From: Posidonia oceanica
Taxonomy: Eukaryota > Streptophyta > Magnoliopsida > Alismatales > Posidoniaceae
Length of the DNA: 64,000 nt
NCBI GenBank assembly: GCA_037176725.1
Contig: JAZBRS010000026.1
Span: 56,398,501 to 56,462,500 of the forward strand
Direction: 5' to 3'
Positions 10,598 to 21,344 of this stretch are shown in pieces. The first letter of the stretch is position 1, and each line of letters begins with the position of its first letter. The position numbers and the translations under genes were made by a program. A model generated the notes under the pieces. It did not search any database, was not told where the DNA came from, and worked only from the letters and a program-made list of their open reading frames with translations.

Positions 10598-11817
10598 CCT
10601 CCTGAACCCCTGCATTGCATTCATTTGCATGCCATTTGCATAGTTTTCCTCTTTTTCGATTCTGTCTCTTTGAGCATGTAGAATAGGGCCTCCTCTTCTT
10701 GTCTATCAACTCAGATCTCCGTTTCGCGTTTCCCTATGCGTTTTGTGTTGAGTTTTCCCTAGATTTACCACTTAATGTGACTTTCTTCCCCCTTTTCCAC
10801 GATCCGATCGCATCGCGAGCTTTGGGCAGCATGCGAGACACACCGTGGAACGGTTTAGTGGGAAATGGTCGCAAAAGAGGTGGTAATCCCCCCGTTTGCT
10901 CACTCTCCCCTTTGTAGGTCTTCACACCTACTCTGTGTGGCCCCGGACAGCGCCTGTTCTCGTACATGCGTTGTTCTACTTCTCCTTTTACTGCTTCTAA
11001 TCTTTTCCTTGCATTTGCATTCGTACGGCTTTTTTCGAGGTTTTATCTTGCAGTTTTTGGCACTGTTTTGCGTGCCCGCTCTCGTTTTGGCACTGTTTTG
11101 CGTGCCTGCTTTGTCTTTCGCGTCGTTTTGCGCGCTCGCCCTGTTTTTGGCACAATTTTGCGTGCCCGTCATCGTCTTTTGCACCGATTTGCGTGCCGCC
11201 TTGCTTTCTCGCCCGTTTCACGTGCCGACCTTGTCCTTTTGCACCGTTTTGCGCGCTTTCTTGTTTTTTTGCCTCGTTTTGCGTGCTTTACGCCGTTTTC
11301 TCTTGCATGTCGATCGCATTGCATGGTTTTGCCGTTGTTTTGCTTTTTTCGCTTGCATTTGCATATAGGGCTGTGATGCTTACTGCCTGGAGTTCTCACG
11401 AGCCAGGTTTCGCCCGGTTCGGAACACAGACAGCGTAGCTGAGCACTTAGACAGCACGTTTACTTCCTTGCCCTGCATCTCTCCACTTAGAGCACACTTT
11501 GAGCATTCATTTAGGCATTCATAGGCACATAGGCATTCAATCCTGCATTTCCCTGCGTATGCGAGCATAAGCCTAAAAAGATCGATTCTCGGGCGTGTCG
11601 GGGGTGCCTAACACCTTCCTCGCACGTAACAGGAGTCCTTGCCCTGTCTTTTGGCCCGCAATGACCATACTGCCCTTATCCTAGGCTAGAGTCATCTCAT
11701 TTGCATGTATTTGCATTTGTTTCCTTTGCATTGCTTTGCTTTGCATTCCTTGCTTGGTTTTGCGTGTCAATTCGCGCATTTCCCTCGGTTTTCCTTGTCT
11801 CCCGTTAATAGACATGG

Positions 11818-11828
11818 TGGCGACTCTG
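11818..11828 (+). other. PBS-like motif inside LTR A
   Basis: TGGCGACTCTG sits 112 bp before the LTR end. It is preceded by AATAGACA, which would itself pass as an LTR terminus. Confidence 0.55.
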
Positions 11829-11940
11829 ATTTGTCTTATCTTTCTCTTTTCTCCTCGATTTTAAGCGTTTTCGAGTTGAGCCTCTTCCTCGGATCCAATC
11901 GCCGCTAATAGCGAGCCTGATTCCGATCGGGATCGCTACA

Positions 11941-12537
11941 ATAGGGCATGCATCTCCTCATCTGAGTCCACCTGTTAGTCTGCGAAGGATAGTCCCGGCC
12001 TCTTGTTCCACTACTTTGGGCATGGCGCAAGTCAGTCGGTCTGTCCCCCCTTGTTCAGGGGTCGTGTCAGTGTTAGTAGAGGGTACTACCCACGCCTCGG
12101 CGGGGTTGAGGCCACCAACGCACCACCCTGTCATTACCTGAGCTCTAGGCCAGGAGTTAGGCAGGGAACCCACTTTTCTGACCTGAGTCGGTGACCTGTA
12201 CACTTGTGATACCTGAAGTAGATCGCTTGCTACGATACACTAGATAGGTGAGGGGGGCATACTAGAAGACATACATATCATTCATGCCATCTAACTTAAC
12301 TCATTTGCATCTGTCTTTCAGTTTCTAATCCCTGTTTCCTTCTACTTGTGTCAGCAGTGATCGGTAAGCGAGTTCCCTTGCTAGAGCTCGAGTACTGTCT
12401 CTTTTTGACACCCCTGTTGCGACCTTGTTCGCGACCATTTCCCTTCTGAGCTATCCGCACTTGCGACGATAGCTCCTATTAGGAATCGCCCTTTTCATCC
12501 CCGTCGCAGCCCTATCCTCACGCGCTCTAGGTCAGCA
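11941..12537 (+). other. Leader of element B (5' end missing)
   Basis: Holds the conserved leader block at about 11960-12185, including CCCCTTGTTCAGGGG. A pyrimidine-rich acceptor-like site follows, TTCCTTCTACTTGTGTCAG, with CAG at 12352-12354. No ORF of note. Confidence 0.7.
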
Positions 12538-13724
12538 ATGGCCCAGTACGTTAGTGAGCCTCCCTTTACTCCTGTCACGGAGGGTGTTTCCGCTCCGGCC
12601 CCTCTGGTTGCTCCTTCTGTCCCCTTTGTCCTTCCTCCGACGCTAGGGTTTCCTTCCCTGACGCCTCTAGGATCTCAGTATGTCCCGGGACACTGGCAAG
12701 CATCTCTCCCTCCGGATCCAGTCGTCGAGTCTATCTTGATGACCGTTACTCGTGCTTCGAAGACGCCATTGCCCCCTCTGTCCCAGGGATACGTCGCCTT
12801 TGACATCCCTCCTACCGCTGCTGCGACTTTTACTGTAGAACCTGTTCCTCCCGGACAGTCTGTGTCCGTGCCATTTGCTTCTCAACCTTCACCGGCACTG
12901 CACTTCAGCGTTCCCGCTAGCGAGACGCCTGAGGCGCAGTACCAGCACCTGATGGAGCTTGCCTAGAGATTGCAGGGCATGGCTCTATCGGTTAGTCCTT
13001 CCTGTGCTCCTGTCGTTCCTGAGGTTCCTTTGAGGCCAGTTCCTGCATTTCATGCATCTACCTCTACACCTACGCCTCGACCATCGTCTCAATTGCTCAC
13101 GGTTCCGACGATGGGGGCTCGTTTACCACCTCCTTCTGCACAACACTTAGCACAGCATGCTCCTCTTCCCCTTCGTGGTCAGTCCATTGGACCGGCTGGA
13201 GCCCAGTACCTCACTGGCTCGCTGTCTAGCACCCTGCCTGTACGGCAACTGGTGCTCCGGCATCCTACCCCCCCACAGCACAGCATGGCATCTACCCTTA
13301 CCCTTTGCATCAAGCACAGCATCCTGCATACACCCTTGCATACACAGTTCCCCAGCACGGATACGCCGGCCATCCCGTTGCTCCACCAGGCGACGCTATG
13401 GTAGATCCGGAGGAGCACTTAGGTGCGACCCATTCGGCGTATGTGCTCACTACCCCTGCTGATCCCTCTCCTATGGCAGCAAATCCAGACCCCATCAACA
13501 ACCGGATGGACGTCTTGGAGAAGGTACTACGACTAATGTAAGGTACTGAGCACCAGACCTACCAATTTCGGGACCTCTGTTGCTTTCCAAAGGCGGTACT
13601 CCCTCCGAAGTTCAAAATCCCAGACTTCGAGAAATACAATGGTAGGGGCTGCCCTGTAGCACACCTGAAGGCGTATTGCGGTGATCTCGCTCAGCTCCAG
13701 GCTGACGAGAGGTTGCTGATCCGC

Positions 13725-14110
13725 CTGTTCTAGAAGAGCTTGACCGGGCCGGCACTCAAGTGGTTCACATCGCTTGATATGTCAGTCATCAAGACTTGGA
13801 ACGACCTCAGTCAGGCGTTCCTGGAACAGTACTCCTTCAACCTCGATCTAGTCCCAAAGTGGGCGGACTTGATCGCAATTAAGCAGAATTCCGGCGAGCT
13901 GTTCGGGGAGTACGTCGGCCGTTGGCGCGCCCTTGCCTCTCAGGTTCGAGATAGACCCTCTGACGAGGAGTCTATTGAGATCATCATCAAAGGGGCGCAG
14001 CCATCTCTTGGAGCTCTACTTAGCATCCAACCAGTCACTACTTTTGCAGCACTTATCAGAGCTGGAGCGTGCGTGGAGAGTTCTCTGCGGAGTGGCAACT
14101 TCCCGGCTCT
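13725..14110 (+). other. Retrotransposon Gag core domain (element B)
   Basis: Contains GPALKWFTSL, TWNDLSQAFLEQY and FGEYVGRWRALASQV, matching the Retrotrans_gag capsid family. A Ser/Asn-rich run and a basic RPKRKD patch follow. Confidence 0.85.
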
Positions 14111-14549
14111 CTCTGCGTTCGCTAAGCAGGCTGCGATCAGCAGTAACAGTGCCAACAGTAGCACCTCCAACAACAACAACAGCGGTAGCAGCAACAACCG
14201 CCCGAAGAGGAAGGACTCACCGAAAACCGCTGTTGCATTCGTCGACTCTCCTGCTGTGCCTGTTCACTTGCCGTCCCGGCCTGCCCCGGCTTAGATGGTG
14301 TATGCCCCTGCACGTAGGAATCCACCCACACCACAAATCACAACCACCACTAGACCGGTCTACCCCGCCACACCGGTTCAGCAAGGCTCATACCAGAGGC
14401 AAAGAAGGCCACCCACTGAAAAGCGGAAATTCGCCCCACTAGTGGAACCACTCACGGCCATCTTGCCTAAGGTTGCATTTCTCCTGAAGTTCCCGGAGGT
14501 TCGCCCGCCCCCAAATCCTTTGCTGCTTTGGTTTAAGGTGAACCTCTTT

Positions 14550-14591
14550 TGCAATTTCCATCGAAGTGTCGGGCACTCGACGGACAACTGC
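14550..14591 (+). other. CHHC zinc knuckle of Gag (element B)
   Basis: CNFHRSVGHSTDNC has spacing C-x2-H-x4-H-x4-C. The second Cys of the usual CCHC knuckle is His, as often seen in Tat elements. It is conserved in E (from 42502) and D. Confidence 0.75.
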
Positions 14592-15649
14592 TACTCCCTG
14601 CAGAATGCAATTCAGGACCTAATCGAATCGGGAACGATTGTGATTGACACGCACGAGGCATCCACTCAAGCACACACTCATGCATCTGCACATTCAGCTG
14701 TCCTCCCTCATTCTGGCATCATCCACCAACCCTTACCGGAGCACTCTTATCCGGGAGGGGCGGGAACCTCAGGCATCCATTCTGTCTTTCCTTCTGGGCC
14801 TACTACCTCTGTTGTAGACCCTTCTGATCTTATTTTTGATAGCTCCGAGCCTTTCCCTATCTGTCTCTATCTTGCGGCAGTTGCCGGCTCCGAGTCGGGA
14901 GTTCACATGATCCGACCGCGTGCCAGGCCGGAGCACCCCTTCGCGCCCCCCACTGTGCTTCCTCAGGCTCAATCCCCTATACACCTCCTAGCTAGGGCCC
15001 AGCCTAGATCCCCTGTCCACCTCTTAGGGCGACCTCAACTAGGATCCCCTATACACCTTCTAGGCAGACCTCAACCTGCCCCAGCCTTCCCACCCCAACA
15101 ACCATACCCTCTAGATAGACCTCAATACCTAGTAAGTCCCCCTGTAACCCCTTCTATGCTCGCAGCACGTGCTCCTGTGGTTATTGACTTAACCCTGGAC
15201 ACCCATCACGTCCCTTACAGCTACGCTACAGAAATGTGTGCGGAAGTAACGCGATCGGGGAGGATCTACAGGCCCCCAGCACCGGCAATTAGGCCAAATC
15301 ACCCTAAACCTGCTATGCCCCTACCCTCTAGCCAGCCCATAGCAGATCTGGCCTCTAACCTACCTGTAGCGAGCCAAATCCCTGCCCAACCCATAGTAAT
15401 CCAATCCCCCGTGACTACCCCTCTAGAGCTTGCCAAAACAACCCCTCCTGCTGCCAAGAAAAGCCAACCCAAAGCAGACATAACCTCCCAACTTAAGAAG
15501 GTCAAAGCTGACATTTCCATTTGGGACCTAATCCACACCTCTGCCGAACACCACAAGGCTTTTCTTCGCGTATTCCAGGCTGCCCGTGTGTCCCAGTCTA
15601 TTGAGCCTTCAGCTTTGGAAAGCATGGTAGGGATGATTGCGGAGCCCCA

Positions 15650-16001
15650 GGTCATCTCTTTTACAAGCGATGAGTTGCCTCCAGCGGGGATTAATCACAA
15701 TCAACCCCTGTTCATCACGGTTCAGTTCAAAAACTTTCGCATTCCCCTAACGCTGGTTGATAACAGGTCAGGCCTTAACATCTGCCCCTTGCATACTGCA
15801 ACCAAGCTCGGATTCAAAGCCAAGGACATCATGCCAGCCGTGAAGGGAATGACAGCTTTTGACAACACACACCATGATGCTCTAGGGATCTTGATTATTC
15901 CTCTTGCCATCGGCCCGGTCGTCTTCAATGTAGAATTCTATGTCGTCGACTTGAAGCCAAATTTCAATCTTCTGCTTGGGCACCCTTGGCTCCACAAGCA
16001 T
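15650..16001 (+). other. Aspartic protease domain, active site altered (element B)
   Basis: LTLVDNRSGLNICPL holds the catalytic Asp (15759-15761), but the usual Gly of D-x-G-S is Arg (AGG at 15765; D has GGG). The domain ends in LLLGHPWLHKH. Confidence 0.8.
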
Positions 16002-16253
16002 TAGGTCCTTCCCTCGACCCTCCATCGGATGATAAAGTACCGTCGTGGCGATGATGTCATTGTCGTCATGGCGGAGAACTTTGAGAAGGAGCGGATCGAG
16101 GCAGTCTCCCCCGTGTCTTCACAAGCCATCCCGTTTGACCCCGAGACTTCTGAAGCTCTATATCGCGTTAATCGGTGCAAGCCGATTAACTTCATTCCTG
16201 ATCTTGAACGTGTCAACTCCTTGGCCGTTCACAACAACCCCTTTCAAATGGTC

Positions 16254-16377
16254 GAGAACGTATGTCACAGGTGGGGTTACGTAAAGGGTACACTGCTCGG
16301 GCGTCACGGCCGGGGGATCGCAGAGCTGATCGTAGCGGTGGAGTGGAGGAAATCTGAAGGCCTCGGGTACGAACCCA
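16254..16377 (+). other. G-patch-like segment after protease (element B)
   Basis: Encodes WGYVKGTLLGRHGRGI ... EGLGYEP, Gly-spaced like a G-patch RNA-binding motif. D has the same with GQGI and EGLGYDP. This is a motif-level match only. Confidence 0.45.
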
Positions 16378-18249
16378 AGCCCAGCAAAGATCACTGCCTT
16401 CAGCTCAAGGATCAAGAACCAGCCATCCCCAGAGACCTCACTAACTTCACCAGTGCAGGGGTTCTGGGATCAACTGATGATCAAGCCGCGGTGCCGGCAG
16501 AAGACTGGGTCTGCATTGAGGACTACTACTCGGATGAGGAGCAGTCTGGCGCAGTAGAGGCAGTCCCAACTGGCAGCAAGGCTTTGATCAGCACAGAGGC
16601 ACCACGGTCAGTTTGTTCGGCTCTCCCTCCAGTAGATATAGCAGACAACTCGACAGGCTCCGTGACAGAACTGGCAAGCTCTTACATTTTTGCAGCCACA
16701 TCTGCATTACAAGTACAGGCAGCAGCTCAGAAGTCAGAGACACTCCTTCTGGCACAATCAGGTAGGCCACCTACAGTCGTAGTCGCATCAGTACCGCTGT
16801 CCCTCTCTCTGGAGGGACAGTCAGTCAATTCAGTCAGCAGCGCGACTCGGCCTACTTCAGCAACCGCATCACTAAGAATGCAGCTGGCGCAGTCCGCTTC
16901 GCATCTTCCTGCCGCAAAACAGCAACTCTCATGGCAGGCCCCCATGGCGTCAGAAGCCGCACTCTCACAGTCACCACCGGATGTAGAGGACCAATTGAGC
17001 ACCACAGTCTCCCAGCCCTTGAGCCCTCAGAAGAGCACCTCTGCCTGCCCTCCACCTGCAACAGTGACCCTGGCAGCATACCCATCTGTGGCCCCACTAA
17101 TTAGTCTGTTTGGATCTCGCATGCCAAAGTTGCCGCTATCAGGCGCGCCCGTGAGCCAGACCGTGCAAATTCCAAGGGCAGCGATCCGTCTTGCAGCTGG
17201 GCCAGTGCCGCAGGCCCCCGGCGCCTACTACATCGACTCACCCTCAGACGAGGAGGAAGGAGTGGCGATAGAAGCCCAGGTCGATTCATGGATGTCCGAC
17301 TTAGAGCTACTTTATTAAGAACAACTCAAGTCGATAGCAGAAGACCTGGCAGAGCATCGAGCCGCAGAAAGGAAAGGGAAAGCCGTGGTTATGGACCCTC
17401 CTCTGCAAGAAGACCATGCCTCTATCATGGTCCTGGAAAAAGACTCGGCAGTACCGGACCCCCTAGACCAGATGAACTCATCACTCTCCAACCAGAAGGC
17501 GGATCTAGGTGGTTTGTGCAACACATGTCTCACTAGGGCAGCGTAGCGAGCGGCAATGCCCAGATCAGCCGCCAGTCCGGCATACCCTCCACAAGCACAC
17601 TAGAAGACTCAAAGGAGGAAGCACTAGCAGTACAAACAGTAGCAGCAACAGAGCAGAAAACAGAATCAGCAGTAGAATCATCAGTAGCCTCAGTAGCAGG
17701 GCCATTAGCAGTGTCAGTAGCAGAATCAGCAGAGCAGTCAACAGAATCAGCAGAGCAGTCAACAGAATCGGTCATGCCAGAGCAGATAGAAGGAGTTGCC
17801 GGGATGGAGGTCGCGCACCGAGGCCACAAGAATACTCGAGTGAGCGTGACCATCCTGAAGCGTCACCAGGGCCAAGCAGCGGAACATGTACACTCTTTCA
17901 ACATCACAAATCCTTCTTTTGAGAAAGAGATCCTCTCGGAACTTATTGCTTATGGAGAGGAGGACGATACGGGCATGGATGAGACTGATGAACCATTGCC
18001 TAAGTTCCGGCCCTATGACGACGACCTAGAAGGCCTCAACCTCCATGTTGAAGAAGAAACAGAGGTTGTCAACATCGGCACAGCTGAGGAAGTCAGAGAA
18101 GTTCGCATCAGTGCCCAGCTGTCCTCCCAGGCTCGAGCAGAGTTCATCGCATTCTTGAAAGAATATGCGGATGTCTTCGCCTGGAGTTACGAGGATATGG
18201 TTGGCCTTGACATAGAGATAGTGGTGCACAATCTACCCTTGAACCCGGA

Positions 18250-18850
18250 TGCCAAGCCAGTGAAGCAGAAGCTAAGAAGATGGCGACCACAGTGGCTGCT
18301 CATGATCAAAGAAGAGATAATGAAGCAGCTTAGAGTCAATTTCCTCAAGGTCGTCCTTTATCCTGAGTGGCTGGCAAACATTGTACCTGTGCCTAAGAAA
18401 GATGGCCGAGTCCGGATCTGCATCGACTATAGGGACCTGAACAAGGCGAGTCCCAAGGACGACTTCCCCTTGCCTCACATTGACGTCCTAGTCGACAATA
18501 CAGCGGGCCACAAGATGCTTTCCTTCATGGACGGCTTTTCCAGATATAATCAGATTAAGATGGCAGAAGAAGACATGGAAAAGACTTCATTCATCACCCC
18601 TTGGGGAGTCTTCTGCTATCAAGTTATGCCATTTGGGCTGAAGAATGCTGGTGCAACCTATCAGAGGGCCATGACTGCACTGTTCCACGACCTCATGCAC
18701 CAAGAAGTGGAGGTCTATGTAGACAACATGATTGCTAAAACCAGAGAGCCTGAAGATCATCTTGCTTGTCTAAAAAAGCTCTTTGACCGTCTACGGAAGT
18801 ACAAGCTGCGCCTAAACCTCAACAAGTGTGTATTTGGGGTGTCTTCTGGC
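18250..18850 (+). other. Reverse transcriptase domain, catalytic site altered (element B)
   Basis: Shows VPVPKKDGRVRICIDYRDLN, PFGLKNAGATYQRAM and YVDN at 18716-18727 where D has YVDD. Loss of the second Asp (GAC to AAC) would abolish polymerisation. Confidence 0.9.
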
Positions 18851-19099
18851 AAACTGCTCGGCTACATTGTTAGCCAAAGGGGGATTGAGGTGGACTCGAT
18901 GAAAGCAAAAGCCATCGTGGACATGCCACCCCCCCAGAACTGAAAAGGAGGTTCGAGGCCTGCTCGGGCGTTTACAGTATATCAGTCGCTTCATTGCACA
19001 GCTTACGCCCATCTGTGAACCCATATTCAAGCTCCTAAAGAAGAATGCACAAATCGACTGGAGCGAGGGGTGTCAGACTGCATTTGCCAAGATCAAGCA

Positions 19100-19410
19100 G
19101 CTGTTGGTCAAGCCTCCTGTCCTGGTTCCTCCCACACCAGGGAGACCTTTGCTTCTCTACCTTTCTACTACGCAGCATTCCATGGGCGCCGTTTTGGGCC
19201 AACATGACGAGTCTGGTAGAAAGGAGCGCACCATCTATTACCTGAGCAAAAAGTTTAATGAATGTGAGGCCAGGTACAGCACAATAGAGAAGACCTGCTT
19301 ATCACTTGTTTGGGCTGCACAGAAACTAAGGCACTATATGATGGCATACCCAGTTCAGCTCTTGTGCTGGCATGACCCCATCAAGTTTCTCTTTCAAAAG
19401 CCGGCCATGG
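19100..19410 (+). other. Ty3-type RNase H domain (element B)
   Basis: LLLYLSTTQHSMGAVLGQHD, IYYLSKKFNECEARY and LRHYMMAYPVQL match the RNase H-like region that follows RT in Ty3/Gypsy elements. Confidence 0.8.
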
Positions 19411-19619
19411 TAGGCAGATGTGCTAAGTGGCAGGTGTTACTGTCTCAGTACGACATCACCTTTGTCACATAGAAATCCATAAAGGGCCAGGCCATGGAAG
19501 ACCATCTTGCTGATCTCCCTCTACCCGAATACCAACCCCTCCAGACGCAGTTCCCTGACGAGGACATCCTTTTTGCGATGGAGGACTCTGAGGAGAAAGA
19601 TCCTGAAGAACAAGAGGAA

Positions 19620-19995
19620 TGGCAGCTCTACTTTGATGGTGCTGTCAACAAAAAGGGCCGAGGCGTAGGCACAGTGCTGACCACGCCCCAAGGACAGATG
19701 ATTCCCTTCGCGAGGAAGCTGACTTTCACATGCACAAACAATGAGGCAAAATATGAAGCGTGCATCCTGGGATTGAAAGTCACCCTCGAGCATAAAGCGC
19801 AAAAGTTGCATGTGCACGGCGATGCCATGTTGGTGATTTCTCAAGTGAATGGTGACTGGAAGACAAAAGATCCCAAACTTGTGCCATATCACGAACACCT
19901 GCTGAGGCTGATGGAAGAATTTGAGAGCATCTACTTCACATATATGAACAGAGCAAAAAACGCGTACGCAGATGCACTAGCAACTCTGGCATCCT
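19620..19995 (+). other. Archaeal-type RNase H (aRNH), lineage marker (element B)
   Basis: WQLYFDGAVN, NNEAKYEACILGL, HGDAMLVISQVNGDWK and NAYADALATLAS supply the acidic residues of a second RNase H between the first RNase H and integrase. In plant Gypsy elements this marks the Tat lineage. Confidence 0.9.
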
Positions 19996-20269
19996 GGCTC
20001 AGTATACCCGAAGACAGTACAGTAGATGTATCGGTTACCTGCATAGAGCAGCCTGCACATTGCATGAACATAGAAGAGGCAGATCCAGCAGAGGAGCAGC
20101 CCTGGTATCAAGACATAAAAACTTTCCTGGAGTCTGGCAGCTTTCCTCCTGATACCGCGGCAGCAGACAGGAGAACTCTGACGCGTCTAGCATCAAAGTA
20201 TGTGTTGGGGGCTGGGCAGCTGTACAGAAGATCATATAATCAGTTGCTACTGCGCTGCCTGAACAAATC

Positions 20270-21344
20270 GGAGGCTGACACGCTAATGCTTCAAGTGCAT
20301 GCAGGGACCTGTGGCCCGCACATGAACGGCGTCCTCCTAGCTAAGCAGATCACGCTCCAAGGATATTTCTGGCAGACCATGGAAGCGGACTGCTGTCGGT
20401 TCGTGCATAGATGCCACAACTGCCAGACCCATGGTAACTTCATCAGGGCCCCCCCACAACAGCTGCATAACATGTCTTCGCCATGGCCCTTCTCCACCTG
20501 GGGGATCGATGTCATTGGCACCATCCACCCTGCTGCTTCAAATGGTCATCGCTACATTCTGGTAGCGATCGATTACTTTACCAAGTGGGTGGAAGCAGCC
20601 TCTTATAAGACAGTCACCGCTGTGGCAACAGAAAAGTTTATCAGAAACAATATCGTTGCCCGATATGGGGTCCCGCACTCTGTCATCTCTGATAATGGCA
20701 CAAACTTCATTGCCAAAATGATCGAGGAATACCTGCAGAGTCTCAAGATCAAGCATCATAGATCCTCGCCCTATCAACCACAGATGAATGGAGCAGTGGA
20801 GTCTGCAAACAAGAACATTGTTAAAATCCTGAAGAAGATGGCAAAAACGCACAAGGATTGGCATGATAAGCTCCCGTACGCGCTCTGGGCGTATAGGACA
20901 TCAATCCGGACCTCGACGGGAGCCACCCCGTACTCTCTGGTGTACGGCATGGAAGCGATGTTACCTGTCGAAGTAGAGATCCCCTCACTGCGGATCCTAC
21001 GAGAAGCTGAGTTGGAAGAGGCAGAATGGGTTGAAGACCGCTGCGTCCAACTGAATCTGATTGATGAGCATAGACTACAAGCTATGCACAACGCTCACTG
21101 TTACTAGAAGCGGATGGCTAGAGCATTCTTGAAGAAAGTCCAGCCCAGAAACTTTCAGCCGGGAGATCTCGTTCTACGCGCCATTCATTTACCTGACGGT
21201 CGAGGCAAATTCCAACCTAACTGGCGTGGCCCCTTTGTGGTCAAGCAGATCTTCTCGGGTGGCACTGTAACTCTTGAGGACATGGACCAGGTCGAGCAGT
21301 CCGAGCCGGTCAACTTGTGCTACCTCAAGAAATACTATCAGTAG
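20270..21344 (+). other. Integrase domain (element B)
   Basis: HHCC zinc region (H...H, then CHNC near 20410-20435), catalytic core with GIDVIG, SDNGTNF and NGAVESANKN (D, D, E), and a C-terminal GPF-type module NWRGPFVV. No chromodomain, as expected for Tat. A stop at 21105 cuts off the C-terminal module. Confidence 0.9.

Larger units (their letters stand above)
1765..11940 (+). mobile_element. Element A: 3' part of a Tat-type LTR retrotransposon
   Basis: Contains, in order, a short pre-ORF region, the accessory ORF, a 3-kb 3' region of tandem and inverted repeats, a polypurine tract and a complete LTR. Leader, gag and pol are absent here. They are presumed to lie left of element X, which interrupts A at 1764/1765. 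The right end at 11940 abuts the middle of element B's leader, so A appears to have inserted into B. The predicted target duplication is ATAGG (11941-11945), which should also precede A's 5' LTR outside the window. Confidence 0.8.
6146..11940 (+). repeat. Complete 3' LTR of element A (5795 bp)
   Basis: Starts TGTTGACACCCC after the PPT and ends GATCGGGATCGCTACA. Order inside: U3 with AAACCCTAA motifs and a very A-rich tract (about 6880-7600), a pyrimidine-rich stretch, a TATA-like site near 8047, a C-rich and GC-rich zone (8100-9300), a T-rich, GCAT-rich zone (9300-10400), the conserved exon-like block, a 30-bp minisatellite (about 11050-11290), a PBS-like motif and the U5 end. ORFs inside are not shared with the other LTRs and are taken as chance. 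No PBS follows; the next base is internal sequence of element B. Confidence 0.9.
12538..21344 (+). pseudogene. gag-pol: Gag-pol polyprotein pseudogene, element B
   Basis: Begins at ATG 12538 (M-A-Q start shared by all four gag copies) and ends at TAG 21342. In the family this is one continuous frame of about 2880 codons: Gag, CHHC zinc knuckle, protease, G-patch-like segment, Ser/Ala/Glu-rich linker, RT, RNase H, archaeal-type RNase H and integrase. B carries in-frame stops at 12964, 13539, 13731, 14292, 16002, 17316, 17534, 19470 and 21105. Eight align with CAG in E or D; the one at 17534 has no aligned partner. It also has frameshifts: one base missing near 13266-13278, one near 17450, and one extra C near 18929-18935. 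Protease reads DNRS instead of DNGS and RT reads YVDN instead of YVDD. It cannot encode an active enzyme set. Confidence 0.9.

Noticed and set aside
11930..11945. Tandem LTR-internal-LTR array from unequal recombination, sharing one LTR between A and B
   Set aside because: A shared LTR should be followed by B's PBS. The PBS and about 735 bp of leader are missing, while insertion of A into B's leader explains the clean terminus.
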